Shown: positions 46,589 through 60,530 of the stretch, piece after piece
How the letters are laid out: each line of letters begins with the position of its first letter
Position numbering within the stretch: position 1 is the first letter of the stretch
Assembly (NCBI GenBank): GCA_023935145.1
Contig: CM043700.1
Coordinates: forward strand, 99,924,400 to 99,988,399
Direction of reading: 5' to 3'
Length of the DNA: 64,000 nt
Origin: Bretschneidera sinensis
Taxonomy: Eukaryota > Streptophyta > Magnoliopsida > Brassicales > Akaniaceae
Notes under the pieces: generated by a model
Database searches by the model: none
What the model was told of the DNA's origin: nothing
What the model saw: the letters and a program-made list of their open reading frames with translations, nothing else
Made by a program: the position numbers and the translations under genes

Positions 46589-49238
46589 TGTAACGACCCA
46601 TTCCAAGCATGCCTACTCAGGACGGTGTCAATTACCTTTCAGAATTGAGCACCTGGACACAAATATATATACTACAACAGAACAACATCATATATATATA
46701 TATATAAGATCATACAGTTATTACAACTATAAGGTTGTAGCTTTATAAGGTGTCTAAAGAGACACAGCCAACCGGTTACAACTTCACACCTAATATACAA
46801 TATAATACTAAAAAAAAGGCTTGACCGAGGATGCGATGCTCATGGACCCACCTAAAACTTCGTTGAACTTCAAAGCTTCACCACTTAAAATCTGAAATCA
46901 TTTGGAAGCTTACCTGAAAGGTTATAAAGATGAAGGGGGGGTTAGCTATAAAGCTCAGCGAGTTCCTACACTGTACAAAGTAATCACTTGTTAGAAAAAA
47001 GTTGAGGTCTTATTAATATTTCTTTTTCCTTTCTACTTTATTTGTTCGAATACATAGCCATTTAGCACTTTGCAAAACAACAATCTTAGTAATCATAATA
47101 TGGTCCTATAAAACCCACAACCAACTTGTAATCGTCATTCCATAGTCAATCAAAATATCAAAATTTATCCATACAACCAAACATTTCATATACCCCATTA
47201 CGGGCCAAGTAATTCAAATTCATGTATGGTATGCTAATGCAGCATGATGCAATGCAATGAATCATCTCATAATCAATCATAATCCATTGAGGACATCTCC
47301 TCACGTACCGGTACATTTCACAAACAATAAATTTTCGGAACCCTCTTGATCCGGGCCGGGTCCAATCATCCAAATATATTCGGTACCCTTACACCCCTTG
47401 TGGGAAGGGACTTATCGTCCTCACACATCACTCCCTCCCCCCCCTCAATAACATACCGTAAATTTCAATGCATAAAATGAAACGAAATCAAGTGATGAAC
47501 ATCAACAAATTCTCATCAATCCATACAATCACACAACATTTAGCACAAAGGTTTTAAAATCACTATCTCATCATTAATATATAATTAACTTATCTTACCA
47601 CAGTTATAAATATAATTATTATATCTAAATAGCGAATTACAATTCTTATGTAACCTTATTGTTTTGGTTTCCCCACTAACATTCATGCTTATCAAGAGTA
47701 GGGTAATACTCACCTTACACCAAATACTAGTCGTTGATCACTTCTTTACCTTTACTAAGATCATCCACCACACATATTTGAATGCCATTTTTAACAATTA
47801 AAGCAAACTACATATACAAATAGCCAATGAGTATAGTATTTAAAACTTAGATACTTAATAAGGAATCAATCATTCCATTTACTTACACATATAAATCAAA
47901 GAAAATATTTCTAAAGTTAATTCTTCTCCTTAATCACTTATTTTCACTCTTTCTTTCTTTCCTTCATTCTTTACTCTATAAAACTCTCAATTCATATGGA
48001 CTATAAATTTCAAGACACTAACTTAGGGTAGTTACCAACAAATCCCAACTTGTAAAAAGTATTCATTCTAAATATAATTTCCCAATCAAGAAAAAGTCTC
48101 TTACTTAGAGGAATTTCTTTTAATTCCTAAAAGGGTTTCAAATTTACAGCCTATAGTAAAATTCTCTAACAATACCTAACTCAAAAATCATGTTATACAA
48201 GAATAACACTTCAAACTTTGTACATACAATCACCCTAAAAATCTTCAAACTTCAAAAACTCTTATTAATTTCTTCCAAAGTGTAGGATTTAATCAAAATT
48301 CCATCAATAAATTTTAGATTTTACAATACTCACAACAAAAATTAAACCTTAACACCAAAGTTCCATAATACAAAAATTTTCAAATTTCTTTAATTTCAAA
48401 ATTTTCAAACTAAAACAATTTAAATTAAAATCATCCCAACTAAAGTTCTAGATCAACTTTAGGAAGTATACTTTAACTTAAAAATAGTTGGGACCCAAAA
48501 CTACCTCAAATTCTTGCTGAAAATAGCTCACAAAACTGTCCAGAACATGTAATTTTTTCCAGAATTTCTGCACAATTCTCCCAACTTAGATAACTCATAA
48601 ATCCCTCAAATTAAATCCAAATGACCTCAAATAAAATCCAAAAATCAACATCAAGAAGTCTAGTTTAAGTTTGTAGTTGAAAACTTTTAGAAATTACCCC
48701 AAAATTTGCACGAAAAATCCAAAGGAATAAAACGGGTTGTTCTTCCCTTGCTCGATGCGTGTAGGCCACGCGCCACCGTGGCCTGCTCGTGGTGGCTCAC
48801 CTCCCTGGCCAGAAGACCGTTGATGGTGGAAGAAGAGGGTTTTGGAAGTTTGGGGGAAAAAGATCTTGAATGGTTGGGTTAAGGTTAGGTCAAAGTTTGG
48901 AAGAAAATGGGTTTTTGAGAAGGAAAATTTTCTGGTGCTTTTCCTTCTCTCCTTTCTCTCGGTCGAGTTCCTCTTTTGCCAAATGAGATATTTCACTCTT
49001 CTATGTTAACTTTTCTCTTATACACTCCCACTAACACTTGACCTTTTACCAATCTACCTTTCTCTTTCTTCTTTTATTAATTTACAAGTCATTCTTTTAA
49101 CTTTCCTTTTAGTATTTAAACACCCCCAAAGTTTTCTTTTGTTTCTTACTTTCAGTTCCCAAAAAAATAAAATAAAAACTGAATTGTAAAAATTAAATTA
49201 TAAAGGCTTTTTTTTTAAAAAAAATTTTGAATTCTACA
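46589..49238 (-). repeat. Gypsy 3' LTR
   Basis: 2650 bp from TGTAACGACCC to GAATTCTACA on the plus strand. It is collinear with the 5' LTR. It retains about 150 bp (47105-47255) missing from the other LTR and has a short (AT)n run near 46690. Confidence 0.93.
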
Positions 49239-49280
49239 ATTCTCCCATCCTAAATAAAATTTCGCCCTCGAAATTTTCAA

Positions 49281-51768
49281 CTAAGCTGAATTAAGGAATA
49301 GATAAGGGTATTGGTTCTTCATTTCCACTTTGCTTTCCCATGTAGCTTCTTCGACTCTTCTATTTCTCCAAAGTACTTTAACCAAGGGAATGACTTTGTT
49401 GCGAAGAACTTGTTCCCTAGAGTCCAAGATTTTTACTGGCATTTTCACATATGAAAGGTCCTTTTGAACTTCTATGGATTGGAATGGAATGATGTGCGAC
49501 TCATCCAGTACATATTTCTGCAAAGCTGACACATGGAAGACATCATGAAGTTATGAAAGTCCTGGAGGTAAGGCTAATCGGTATGCTACAAGTCCAATCC
49601 TTTCAATAATCTCATAAGGTCTGATGTAACGAGGGCTTAATTTCTCTTTTCGCCCAAACCTCAAAACTCCCTTCCAAGGGAAAACTTTAAAATGCACACA
49701 ATCACCAACTTGAAACTCTAATGGTCTCCTCCTCTTGTCTGCATAACTTTTCTGCCTACTTTGAGCCATCCTTAGATGTTCTCGTATTTTGTTGATCCTT
49801 TTTGTGGTTATCTCTACCAATTCTGGTCCTAAGACACTTCTTTCCCCCACTTCTTCCCAACATATCGGAGTCCTACACCTCCTACCATATAATGCCTCGA
49901 AAGGTGCCATCCCAATGCTGGTCTGAAAACCATTATTATATGCAAACTCCATAAGGGGTAAGTATGCATCCCGACCAATCAAAAAGTTCATAGCATAGGC
50001 TCGCAGCATATCTTCTAAGATTTGAATTGTTCTCCCTGACTGACCATCCATTTAAGGGTGGAAAGCTGTGCTAAAATGTAATTGAGTACACATAGCTTGC
50101 TGAAATCCCTTCTAAAATTGAGACATAAACTGAGCATCACGATCCGATACAATATTTAATGGTACACCATGCAGTTTTACTATCTCAGCCATATACAACT
50201 CTGTTAATCTTTCAGGAGACCAAGTTATCTTGATGGGTAGAAAATGAACAGATTTAGATAATCGATCAACTATGACCCAAATGGCATCAAAACCTCTATG
50301 AGTATGACGAAGTCCTGTCATAAAATCCATAGTCACCCTCTCCCACTGCCACTCCGGTATAGGAAAAGGTTGCAGTAACCCTGCTGGATGTCTATGCTCA
50401 GTCTTTACCTGTTGATATACTAAGCATCAAGAAACATAGTTTGCTACGTCTCTCTTTAAACCTGATCACCAGAAATTTTGCTTAATTCCTCTATACATTT
50501 TATTACTCCCCGGGTGTATAGAATAAATAGTGTCGTGAGCTTCCTTTAGGATCTTCTTCCTTAACTCCACTTCGTTTGGCACACAGATTCAATTTTCCAT
50601 CATCACCATTCCATCCTCTCTCACCACAAAATCACTCCACTTGTTTTCTAAAACCTCATTCTTAATAGCCATTAATACTGCATCATTACCTTGAGCATCC
50701 AGTAGATGACCTACTATTGATGATGTTACCACCACGTTAGCTACTAACCCCACAATGATGTTGACCTCAAGCTTCACTTCTAAACTTCTTAATTCCTCAA
50801 TTAACCCAGAATCATAAATCTTCAAAGTTGCCAACTTGCTACTGGATTTTCGACTTTACGTATCAGCCACCACATTAGTCTTTCCAGGATAATAACTTAT
50901 GGTACATTCATAGTCACTGATTAGTTCCATCCATCGCCTTTATCTTAAGTTTAACTCCTTCTGGGTAGGCAGATACTTGAGGCTCTTGTGGTTCGTAAAG
51001 ATCTCACATCTTACTCCATAAAGATGATGTCTCCAAATTTTTAAGTCAAAAACTATCGCTGCCAACTCTAGGTCATGGGTGGGGTAGTTCCTTTCATGGT
51101 TCTTCAATTGGCGTGAAGCATAAGCAACAACCTTCCCATGCTACATTAGGACACAACCTAACCTTTGCTGTGAAGCATCACTGTAAACCACAAACCCCTC
51201 ATCACTTGAAGGAAGGATTAACACCGACACCATTATCAGCTTTTCCTTCAACACTTGAAAACTTTGCTCACACTTTTCTGAAAATTTTCTCCCTTTCTTG
51301 TTAATTTGGTTAAGGGTACTGTAATCAGTGAGAAATCTTTGATAAATCTCCGATAATATCTCGCCAATCCCTAAAAGCTCATAATCTTGGTCAAATTTGT
51401 AGGTCTCTCCCAGTTTAGAACTGCTTCAACTTTCTGAGGGTCCATAACCACTCCTGCTTCTGACACCACATGTCCTAAGAAGGTCACTTCTTTTAACCAA
51501 AACTCACACTTGTTAAACTTGGCATAAAGCTTCTCATTTCTAAGAGTCTCCAGCACTATCTTCAAATGTCTAGCATGGTCTTCTTCACTCTTCGAATATA
51601 CCATAATATCGTCAATGAAAACTACCAAAAATCTATCCAAGAATGGCCTAAATATTATGTTCATCAAGTCCATAAAGGCTGCGGGGGCATTAGTCAATCC
51701 GAACGGCACAACCACAAATTCATAGTGTCCATAACGGGTGCAGAAAACAGTCTTCGAAACATCCGTAT
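49281..51768 (-). pseudogene. Gypsy pol, 3' part: RT end, RNase H, integrase, chromodomain
   Basis: RT resumes at [20 protein letters not shown] and holds the active site [19 protein letters not shown] (about 51600). RNase H reads VYSDAS and DLELAAI, but TNHKSL where TDHKSL is expected, so one Asp is lost. Integrase has an HHCC-like region with stops near 50460, then TMDFMTGL and VSDRDAQFMSQF. The third catalytic residue is Gly (DGQSGRTIQ for DGQSERTIQ). The C-terminal FALYGRRCRTP-like block (FEALYGRRCRTPICW) is open (49551-50051). 49281-49532 ends with RNKVIPLVKVLWRNRRVEEA, TWE, a chromodomain-like motif typical of plant chromoviruses. At least five stops interrupt it. Confidence 0.9.
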
Positions 51769-51769
51769 C

Positions 51770-52937
51770 TTAATGGAGCATTATTTGGATTAGAAAACAA
51801 AAACTGGAAGAACTAGCAGATGCATAGTGCGATCGAGCACAGAAGTGTGCGATCGAGTGCACCAACACTCGTGCGCACAAGAAGAAGGCTCGAGCACAAC
51901 CTGCACTCGAGTGCACCAGTGTGTGATCGAGCGCACACGAGCAGTAAAATGGTAGAACTTGTTTTAGAAAGTTTTTGGAGGGTTTTGTTTTACGAGTTAG
52001 GGTTTCTAGATGTCCCAAAACCTTATAAATAGGTCTGTAAACACAGAAACTGGGTCTTCCTTTTAAGTTCATAGTTTTGTTTTTTAGAGAAGGAGGCTGT
52101 GGAGACGAATTGATGACTCTTCTCTGTAGTACTTTCGAGTTTATTCTTCTCCCTTTATTTTTACTTTATGAAGATGTTTAACATCACAACCATGTGTAAC
52201 TAACTTACTAGTAGGGCTCGATTGAAGCCCTAATTATGCTTTTCCATATATGAGTATTATTGCCTTTGCAATAGCTGTATTATGATGTTTTAATTGATTA
52301 ATGCATGTTTTATCGAATTCCTTATATGTGTTTGCCTGATCAACATATGCATACGGTATGGATTAGTTAATTAAATCAATTTGGATGACCGAGTCCTGGG
52401 TTTAATAATAGTAACAAAAGAAATCTACGCCGGATTCTTGGGTTAATCAACATAGGAAACCGAGAGTATATAATATGCCATAGGTCTTGTGTGTTTGTCG
52501 ATTTTCACAGAACTTATGCTCTCTTAAAGAACGAATTAGTATACACCATGCTAAATCCTTTAAGAAATAAAAGAGTTAGAGTATACACCATGCCTGACTC
52601 ATGGCTTAGGAAAATCAATAGCTTAAGGAGTATACACCATGCCCTTAGGTTGACAACATTAGGTATTCGTAGTATGGTTAAATCATTGACACATTATTTA
52701 TTAGGAAAGTATGATTAGTGGTGGATATCAAAGCCCTATGCTTTTATCATCATCGATTCAAACTCAATATTTATTTCTATCGTTTTATATTGCGAAACTA
52801 ATTCTAAAGAGAAATTCACCAATCCCTGTGGAGATGATCTCACATTTGCACACTATACTACTCTGTTGACCTTGTACACTTGCAAGTAAAACTATTCAAA
52901 TATTTGCTTATTAATCTAGGTATATTTTTGCACAACA
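51770..52937 (+). repeat. 5'-truncated LTR inserted in gypsy RT
   Basis: Collinear with the solo LTR at 34773-36031 from about its base 140 onward: shared GATGACCGAGTCCTGGGTT, CCGGATTCTTGGGTTAATCA and the terminal GCACAACA. The first 140 or so bases and a few gypsy codons (between RSGYH and DTDVSKT) are missing. No target duplication remains, so insertion was followed or accompanied by a deletion. It carries at least six variants of the CGAGTGCAC/CGAGCGCAC word at 51825-51945. Confidence 0.87.
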
Positions 52938-54098
52938 ATGGTATCCCGATCTCAAATCTATTTTTGGAAACACTTGAGCTCCTTGCAACTGTTCAAACAA
53001 ATCATCAATTCTCGGTAACGGGTACTTGTTACGAATTGTCATCTTGTTTAGTTGTCTATAGTCCACACATAATCTCAAAGTTCCATCTTTCTTCTTGACA
53101 AATAACACTGGAGCTCCCCAAGGCGATACACTAGGACAAATGAGTTTCTTGTCTAACAACTCTTGAAGTTGGACCTTAATTTCCTTTAATTCTATTAGTG
53201 CCATTCGATAAGGGGGTATCAAAATAGGAGTAGAACCAGGTGTGAGATCAATAAGAATATCAATTTCCCTAACAGGTGGTAAACGGGGCAACTCTTCAGG
53301 AAATACATATGGAAATTCCCTAACTATAGGTACTCCTCCCAATTCCACACCTTCCTCAGAAGAATTGATCACATGGGCTAAATAACCTTCACGCCCCTTC
53401 TTCAACAATCTCCTAGCTGAAAGGGCAGAAATGAGGCATTGTGAAAGTACCTTACGTTCTCCCTGAAAAGAAAATTCTTTTTCCCCCGGAACTCGAAACA
53501 TTACCATCTTCTTGAAACAATCTATTGAGGCGTGATACTTAGCTAACCAATCCATACCTAAGATTAAGCCAAAGTTCTTCATCTTCAAGGGCAATAAATC
53601 CACCTTAAGTTCTCTATCCCCAATGTTCACAACACAGTCCCGAAACATCCATTGGATTTCCACCTTCTCTCCTATAGGAGTCTCAACAATTGATCTTATG
53701 CAAACGTGTTCTAGGTATGTTATTATACAAGAAAAGAGGTAGAAACAAAAATGTGTTACACCAGGATCAATTAACATTCTAGCATTTCTACCCAAAAGAG
53801 AAATCATATCAGTCACCACGTCAGGTGTGGCCTGAGCATCCTGCTCTGTGATTACATAAACATGGCCTTGCCCTCTCTGACCTTGACTAGCATCCCCTCT
53901 GCTTGCCGTGACCCCTCAGCCTTTACTACTATTCCTACCACCTCCAATCCCACTGTCTCGACCCACTTGGCCCCGTCCGGAGCCTCTAGCTGTACTCACA
54001 CTACCAGTTGGCTTAAGTCTTGACAAACAGTCTGCTCCCACATGACCACCCTGACCACACACAAAGAATATGACACTTTGCAACACAGGACAGTCCCT
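52938..54098 (-). pseudogene. Gypsy pol, 5' part: protease and RT start
   Basis: The protease-like segment reads [13 protein letters not shown] near 53770. The family has DSG(A/S)THSF, so D-S-G has become D-P-G. Then come [18 protein letters not shown] and the RT leader [22 protein letters not shown] proper has [20 protein letters not shown], then [19 protein letters not shown], then [11 protein letters not shown]. 52938-53819 is one open frame. Between 53820 and 54098 the Gly/Arg-rich gag-protease linker has stops. Confidence 0.88.
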
Positions 54099-55397
54099 CT
54101 AAAGATGCTCAGCTGATCCACAATGATGACACAACTTAACATTACAATCTTTAGATAAGTGACCCATCTGACCACACTGAAAACATCCTTTAGTATTCAT
54201 TCCTGACATTGTACCACTTCTTCTACCTTGTGCACTTCCTCCTCTGCCTTGAGCTCTTAAAGGAAATGATTGTCCTGCAGTTCTTTGAATTCCTCCCACT
54301 GAACTTTGTACTACAGATGCTTCTGGTTCACTTTGAAGATTTTGACTCATCTCAAATAGCTTACCTCCTATACTTTGCCCTCCTTGGGAAACTGATTTAC
54401 TTCGCTGAAAAGGATGACCACCTCGGACTCCAAACCCATAACTATTTTCCCTAGCACTCTCTGACCTGCTCCTCTTTTGTCGATCCGGACGTCCCCTCAA
54501 CTCCATTATATCTTTCTCTACAAGTAGTGCTTTATCCACCAGTCTTGCGTAGTTTGGGTGATCCAAATATGAAAGATGAGTACAAATTTCATAATTCAAA
54601 CCATCAAGGAATCTCTTAAACTTTCTTCCTTCAGTGCTGATTAGGTATGGTGCAAATCTAGAAAGGGTAATGAATCTCGCATCATACTGAGTTACCGACA
54701 TAGCACCCTGTTTCAGGAAAATAAAGTCTTTCTCCATTTGAGCCTTAACACATTCTGGGAAATATTTGTCATGGAATACTTTCTTAAACTTCTCCCAAGT
54801 CAACGGTTCATCAATGTCCCTCGATAATCTAGGAAGTATATCCTCCCATCAATTTGCTGCCTCTTCTTCCAACTTAAATTATGCAAACGCAACTTTTTGT
54901 TAGTCTGACACTTGCAGTACCCTAGACAAACGCTCCATCATTTTAATCCATACCTTGGCATTTAGAAGGTTTTCAGCACTTCGAAAACTCGGTGGAATCA
55001 ACTTGTTAAACCTGTTAAACACATCCCCTTCCATTTCCCACCTCAATCCATCCTCCCATAAAGTTTCACCATGTGCTATAGGAACACCTCTATGCTCTTC
55101 TCTAAAATCTGGAGCTTATCTGTTTTGTTCTTCTAATCTACGCTCTAGCTCCCCAATTCTACCACATGCTTGGGATAAAGCTTCTCTTAACTCATCCTTT
55201 TTTAGAGCAACATCTCTCACACTCCCACAAGTAGCACCGATTGCACTACCAACATGTTCCCCCTCAGGGACTTCAAGTTCAACATTTTCTTCCACCCTAT
55301 GTAACGGGAGTCATCCACGCCCCCGAGTTGGAACACTGCCCCTTCCTTGGGCACGCCCTCCTCCCCGAACTCTACCTCTCTTTGGTCCATGAGGCAT
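54099..55397 (-). pseudogene. Gypsy gag
   Basis: Start chosen at ATG 55397 (MPHGPKRGRVRGG), which opens a basic N-terminus directly after the primer site. A TGA follows about 28 codons in, and further stops lie near 55125, 54910 and 54850. 54099-54803 is a clean frame with the retrotransposon gag domain (TWEKFKKVFHDKYFPECVKA, then KRFLDGLNYEICTHL). It ends in a CCHC knuckle CFQCGQMGHLSKDC and the start of a second one (CHHCGSAEHL). Would form the particle and bind RNA. Confidence 0.88.
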
Positions 55398-55475
55398 CCT
55401 CAAATCCTAAACAAAAGAACTCATTTAGACGTAAAAACATTGGACTTCTACGGTCTACAGAATCTTAAACCTAAA

Positions 55476-55487
55476 GCTCTGATATCA
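55476..55487 (-). other. Gypsy primer binding site
   Basis: The minus strand reads TGATATCAGAGC, one mismatch from the initiator-Met tRNA complement, four bases inside the LTR end. Confidence 0.85.
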
Positions 55488-55491
55488 AAAT

Positions 55492-55588
55492 TGTAACGAC
55501 TCATTCCGAGCAGGCCCACTCAGGACGGTGTCAATTACCTTTCAGAATCGAGCACCTGGACACAAGTATATATACTACAATAGAACAA

Positions 55589-55641
<53 letters not shown>

Positions 55642-58040
55642 ATCATACAGTTATTACAACTATAAGGTTGTAGCTTTACAATGTGTCTAAAAAGACACAA
55701 CCAACCGGTTACAACTTCACACCTAATATACAATATAACACTAAAAAAAAGGGTTGACCGAGGATGCGACGCTCGTGGACCCACCTAAAACTTCATTGAA
55801 CTTCAAAGTTTCACCACTTAAAATCTGAAATCACCTGGAAGCTTACCTGAAAGGTTATAAAGAGGAAGGGGGGGGGGGGGGGTGAGCTATAAAACTCAGC
55901 GAGTTCTTACACTACACAAAGTAATCACTTGTTAGAAAAAAGTTGAGGGCTTATTAATATTTATTTTTCCTTTCTACTTTATTTGTTCGTATACATAGTC
56001 ATTTAGCACTTTGCAAAACAACAATCTTAATAATCATAATATGAAGCAATACAATGAATCATCTCATAATCAGTTATAATCCATCAGGGACGTCTCCCCA
56101 TGTACCTGTACGTTTCACAGACAATAAATTTTCGGAACCCCCCTTGATCTGGACCGGGTCCAATCATCCAAATATATTTGGTACCCTTACACCCCTTGTG
56201 GGATGGGACCTATCGTCCTCATAGATCACTCCTCCCTCAATAACATACCGTAAATTTCAATGCATGAAATGAAATGAAATCAAGTGACGAACATCAACAA
56301 ATTCTCATCAGTCCATACAATCACACAACATTCAGCACAAAGGTTTTGAAATCACTATCTCATCATTAATATATAATTAACTTATCTTACCGCATAGTTA
56401 TAAATATAATTATTATGTCTAAATAGCGAATTATAATTCTTATGTAACCTTATTGTTTTGGTTTCCCCACTAACATTCATGCTTACCAAGAGTAGGGTAA
56501 TACTCACCTTACGCCAAATACTAGTCGTGGATCACTTCTTTACCTTTACTACGATCATCCACCACACCTATTGAAATGCCATTTTTAACAATTAAAGTAA
56601 ACTACATATACAAGTAGCCAATGAGTATAGTATTTAAAACTTAGACACTTAATAAGGAATCAATCATTCCATTTACTTACACATATAAATCAAAGAAAAT
56701 ACTACTAAAGTTCATTCTTCTCCTTAATCACCTATTTCATTCTTTCCTTCTTTCATTCATTCTTTACTCCATAAAACTCTCAATTCATATGGACTTTAAA
56801 TTCCAAGACACTAACTTAGGGTAATTAACAACAAATCCTAACTTGTAAAAAGTATTCATTCTAGATATAATTTCTCAATCAAGAAAAAGTCTCTTACTTA
56901 GAGAAATTTCTTTTAATTCCTAAAAGGGTTTCAAATTTACAGCCCATAGTAAAATTTTCTAACAATACCCATCTCAAATATCATGTTATACAAGAATAAC
57001 ACTTCAAACTTGGTACATACAATCACCCTAAAAATCTTCAAACTTCACAAACTCTTATTATTTTTTTCCAAAGTGTAGGATTTAATCAAAATTCCATTAA
57101 TAGATTTTAGATTTTACAATAATCACAGCAAAAATTGAACCTTAACACCAAAGTTCCATAATACAAAAATTTTCAGATTTCTTTCAAATTTTCTCCCAAC
57201 TTCAAATATTTCAAACTAAACCAATTTAAATTAAAATCATCCCAACTAAAGTTTTAGATCAACTTTAGGAAGTATACTTTAACTTAAAAATAGTTGGGAC
57301 CTAAAACTACCTCAAATTCTCGCTGAAAAGCAGCTCACAAAACTGCCCAGAGCATATAATTTTTTCTAGAATTTCTACACAATTCTCCCAACTTAGACAA
57401 CTCATAAATCCATCAAAATTAAATCCAAATATCTCATTTAAAAGCCAAAAATCAACCTCAAGAAGTTTAGGTTAAGTTTGTAGTTGAACACTTTTCGAAA
57501 TTACCTCAAACTCTGCACAAAAAAGCCAAAGGAAAAAAATGGGCTGTTCCTCCCCTACTCGGCGCGTGTAGGCCACATGCCATCGTGGCCTGCTCGTGGA
57601 GGCTCACCTCCTTTGCCGGAGGACAGCTGATGGTGGCAGAAGAGGGTTTTGAAAATTTGGGGGCAAAAAGATCTTGAATGGTTGGGTTAAGGCTAGGTCA
57701 AAGTTTGGAAGAAAATGGGTTTTTGAGAAGGAAAATTTTTTGGTGCTTTTCCTTCTCTCCTTTCTCTCTACCAAGTTCCTCTTTGCCAAATGAGAGATTT
57801 CACTCTTCCAAGTTAACTTTTCTCTTATATACTCCCACTAACACTTGAACTTTTACCAATCTACCATTTCCTTTCTTCTTTTATTAATTTACAAGTCATT
57901 CCTTTAACTTTCCTTCTAGTATTTAAACACCCCCCAAAGTTTTCTTTTGTTTCTTACTTAGAGTTCCCAAAAAAAATAAAATAAAAATTAAATTGTAAAA
58001 ATTAAATTATAAAGGCTTTTAAAAAAAATCGGATTCTACA
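55492..58040 (-). repeat. Gypsy 5' LTR
   Basis: 2549 bp, TGTAACGACTC to GGATTCTACA. Compared with the 3' LTR it has a much longer (AT)n run (55592-55639), a longer G run (55868-55882) and a deletion of about 150 bp near 56042. Confidence 0.93.
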
Positions 58041-58045
58041 GTTCA

Positions 58046-60530
58046 GCCTCACAATATTCATTATTCGGATAACTAGTGAACTTACTTAGCTTTCCTATAG
58101 AAAAATAAATAACAAACCTTGTACAAGTCATGACATACATTAAACAACCAATTGCTCTAGCATACTTTAGTTGAGCAATTGCTCTACTATCATTTTTAAA
58201 CAACTTGATACTATTGTCAAATGGTGTGCTTATATGTGTGTTATCCAAGTGACCAAATTTCTTTATAATTTTCTCAATGTAATGTTATTGCGTCAATATT
58301 AGGCTACCACCATCTCTTATGATTTTGATACCTAATATTACATCAGCAACAACCATATCTTTCATGTCAAAATTATTAGATAATTTTTTTTGGTATTTTG
58401 AACTCATTCTAAGTGAGTACCAAATATTAACATGTCATATACATATAGACATATGACAACATGTTTACCATTAATGAACCTATTGCACACACACTTGTCC
58501 AATTCATTAATTTTGAAACCATTTGATAGAATTATTTGATCAACTTTCCATATAGAGACTTAACTAATTTTCATACTTTATGATATTGTCTCTTAACTAC
58601 AAAACCTCCAAATTGATTCATATACACTTCTTTCTCTAATTAACCATTCAAGATCGTTGTCTTGACATTCATTTGATGAATTTCAGGCTTGTATATGGAA
58701 GCTAAAGCAATAAGTAATCTAATTGTGACTATCCTTGCAGCAGGTGCATATGTGTCAAAATAATTATTACATTCTTTTTGTGTAAATCCCTTAGTCACTA
58801 ACCTTGCTTTGAACTTATCAATTGTTCCATGCATCCAGTCTTAATTTATTTTTGAATATCCACTTGTACTCAATGAGTTTGAAACCAGGTGGAAGGTCCA
58901 CCAATTTCAAGGTTTTGTTCCCCATTATGGAATCCATTTCATCATTTATGGCTTCCTTCCAAAATGCAACATCTTAAGACTTTATAGATTCTTCATAAGT
59001 TTGAGGATAAAAATCAATATTCAAGACAATTAGAATTGAATTACTTACCGAGTTTCTAGTTTCCTCTACCAAATACATATAGAAATTGGGTCCATAAGTT
59101 TTAGGATTTTTAACTTTTATACTCATTCTAAGTTCCACTTCATTTTTGTCTACTTCTTTACTTGAACTTTGTTCTTGTTAATTACTGTCTGAAATAGCCT
59201 TAGGAAGTGACTTGAATCCATTTTCCTTAAAAATAGCATCTCTAGATTCAATGATGGAATTTATTGAGTAGTAATTATTTGGCTCTACCACTATGAACCT
59301 ATAAGCCTTATTATGAAGTGCATATCAAAGGAATATACATTTTATTCCTCTTTCACGCAAGTTCTTCCTTTTTTGGTTCAGGAACTCTAACTATATCTCT
59401 ACAACCCTACACCTTAAGATAGTCTAGGTTAGGCTTCCTATTCTTCCATAATTCATAAAGTGTTACTTTGTTTCTTTTTATAGGGACACTATTTAAAATG
59501 TGACACGCTGTTAAAAGAGCTTCACCCCAAAACTCATGTTGTAGACCAGAATTAGAAAGCATGACATTAACCATCTTTTTTAGTGTTCTATTTTTCCTCT
59601 CTACTGCATCATGTTGTTGTGGTATATAAGTAGCAGTAACGTCATGAATTATACCATATAATTCAAAGTATGAAGGATCATAGTACTTACCTACCCTATT
59701 TGTTTTAAGACATTTAATTTTATTGTCATATTGGAGTTCTACTTCATTTTTAAATATAGAAAAATTATGCATAGTCTCGTCCTTAGAATGTATCAAGTAA
59801 ACATAACACTATCTTGTACTATCATCTATGAATGTCACAAAATATTTCTTTCCTTCTAAAAATGGTGTAGCATGCATATCACATAAATCACTATGAACTA
59901 ATTCTAGAATTTTTTAATATTTGAAAATGGTTTTCTAGTTATTTTAGTAAGCATACAAGTTCTGCAATTTTTCGTACTTGTATTTATTTTTTGAAGTAAT
60001 TATGATTTAACAATTTCATTAATTCGTCTAGCATTCATATGTCCTAAGTGATTATGTCAACGTAAAGAATAAGATTCAACGATATAAGCAAAAATCACAT
60101 TATTATTATTATTATTAATGTTAAGCTTGAACATTCTCTCATACATATTTCCCTTCCCAACAAACACACCACCTTTGGATAATACAAACTTATCAACTTT
60201 AAATACAAGATTGAACTCATTTTGTTCAAAAGGCTACCAAACGCTAAGTTCTTCTCAATTTCAAAAACATGGTAAACTTCAATGAGAGTAAGGGTCTTTC
60301 CAGAAGTGGACTCAAGTTGGACAATGCCTTTGCCTATCATTGGAATAGTAGTAAAATTTTCCATATAAGGAAAAGTTCCTTCAACCACTAGTTCATAGGT
60401 CTTGAAAACATTCATTTCCTTGCACACATGCCTTAACGCATCAAAGTCTATCAACCAAGCTTCATTGTCCTCAAAGACATTTGCCTCCAAAATCACAACC
60501 ACAAAGTCTTGTGGTGCTTTTTCTTTTTTC
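58046..60530 (-). pseudogene. Copia-5 pol, 5' part: protease, integrase, RT
   Basis: Protease reads WLIDFDALRHVC near 60445, where the family has D-S-G-A, so the active site is lost. Integrase at 59407-59796 has CLKTNRVGKYYDPSYFELYG (Asp to Asn at the second catalytic position) and VERKNRTLKKMVNVMLSNSG. RT begins at 58834 (FKARLVTKGFTQKE, then MNVKTTILNG) and runs with many stops to ARAIGCLMYVMTCTRFVIYF and FTSYPNNEYCEAE at 58046. There it is cut by the gypsy element and continues at 46588. Confidence 0.85.

Larger units (their letters stand above)
46589..58040 (-). mobile_element. Nested Ty3-gypsy chromovirus-type element
   Basis: Two long LTRs (46589-49238 and 55492-58040), a primer site, gag, protease, RT, RNase H, integrase and a chromodomain-like tail occur in gypsy order on the minus strand. 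The flanks give GTACA (46584-46588) and GTTCA (58041-58045), a duplication with one mismatch. Joining the flanks across it restores the copia-5 frame (YCEAEHRVFRYLN). A truncated foreign LTR (51770-52937) interrupts its RT. Stops and active-site losses make it inactive. Confidence 0.93.
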
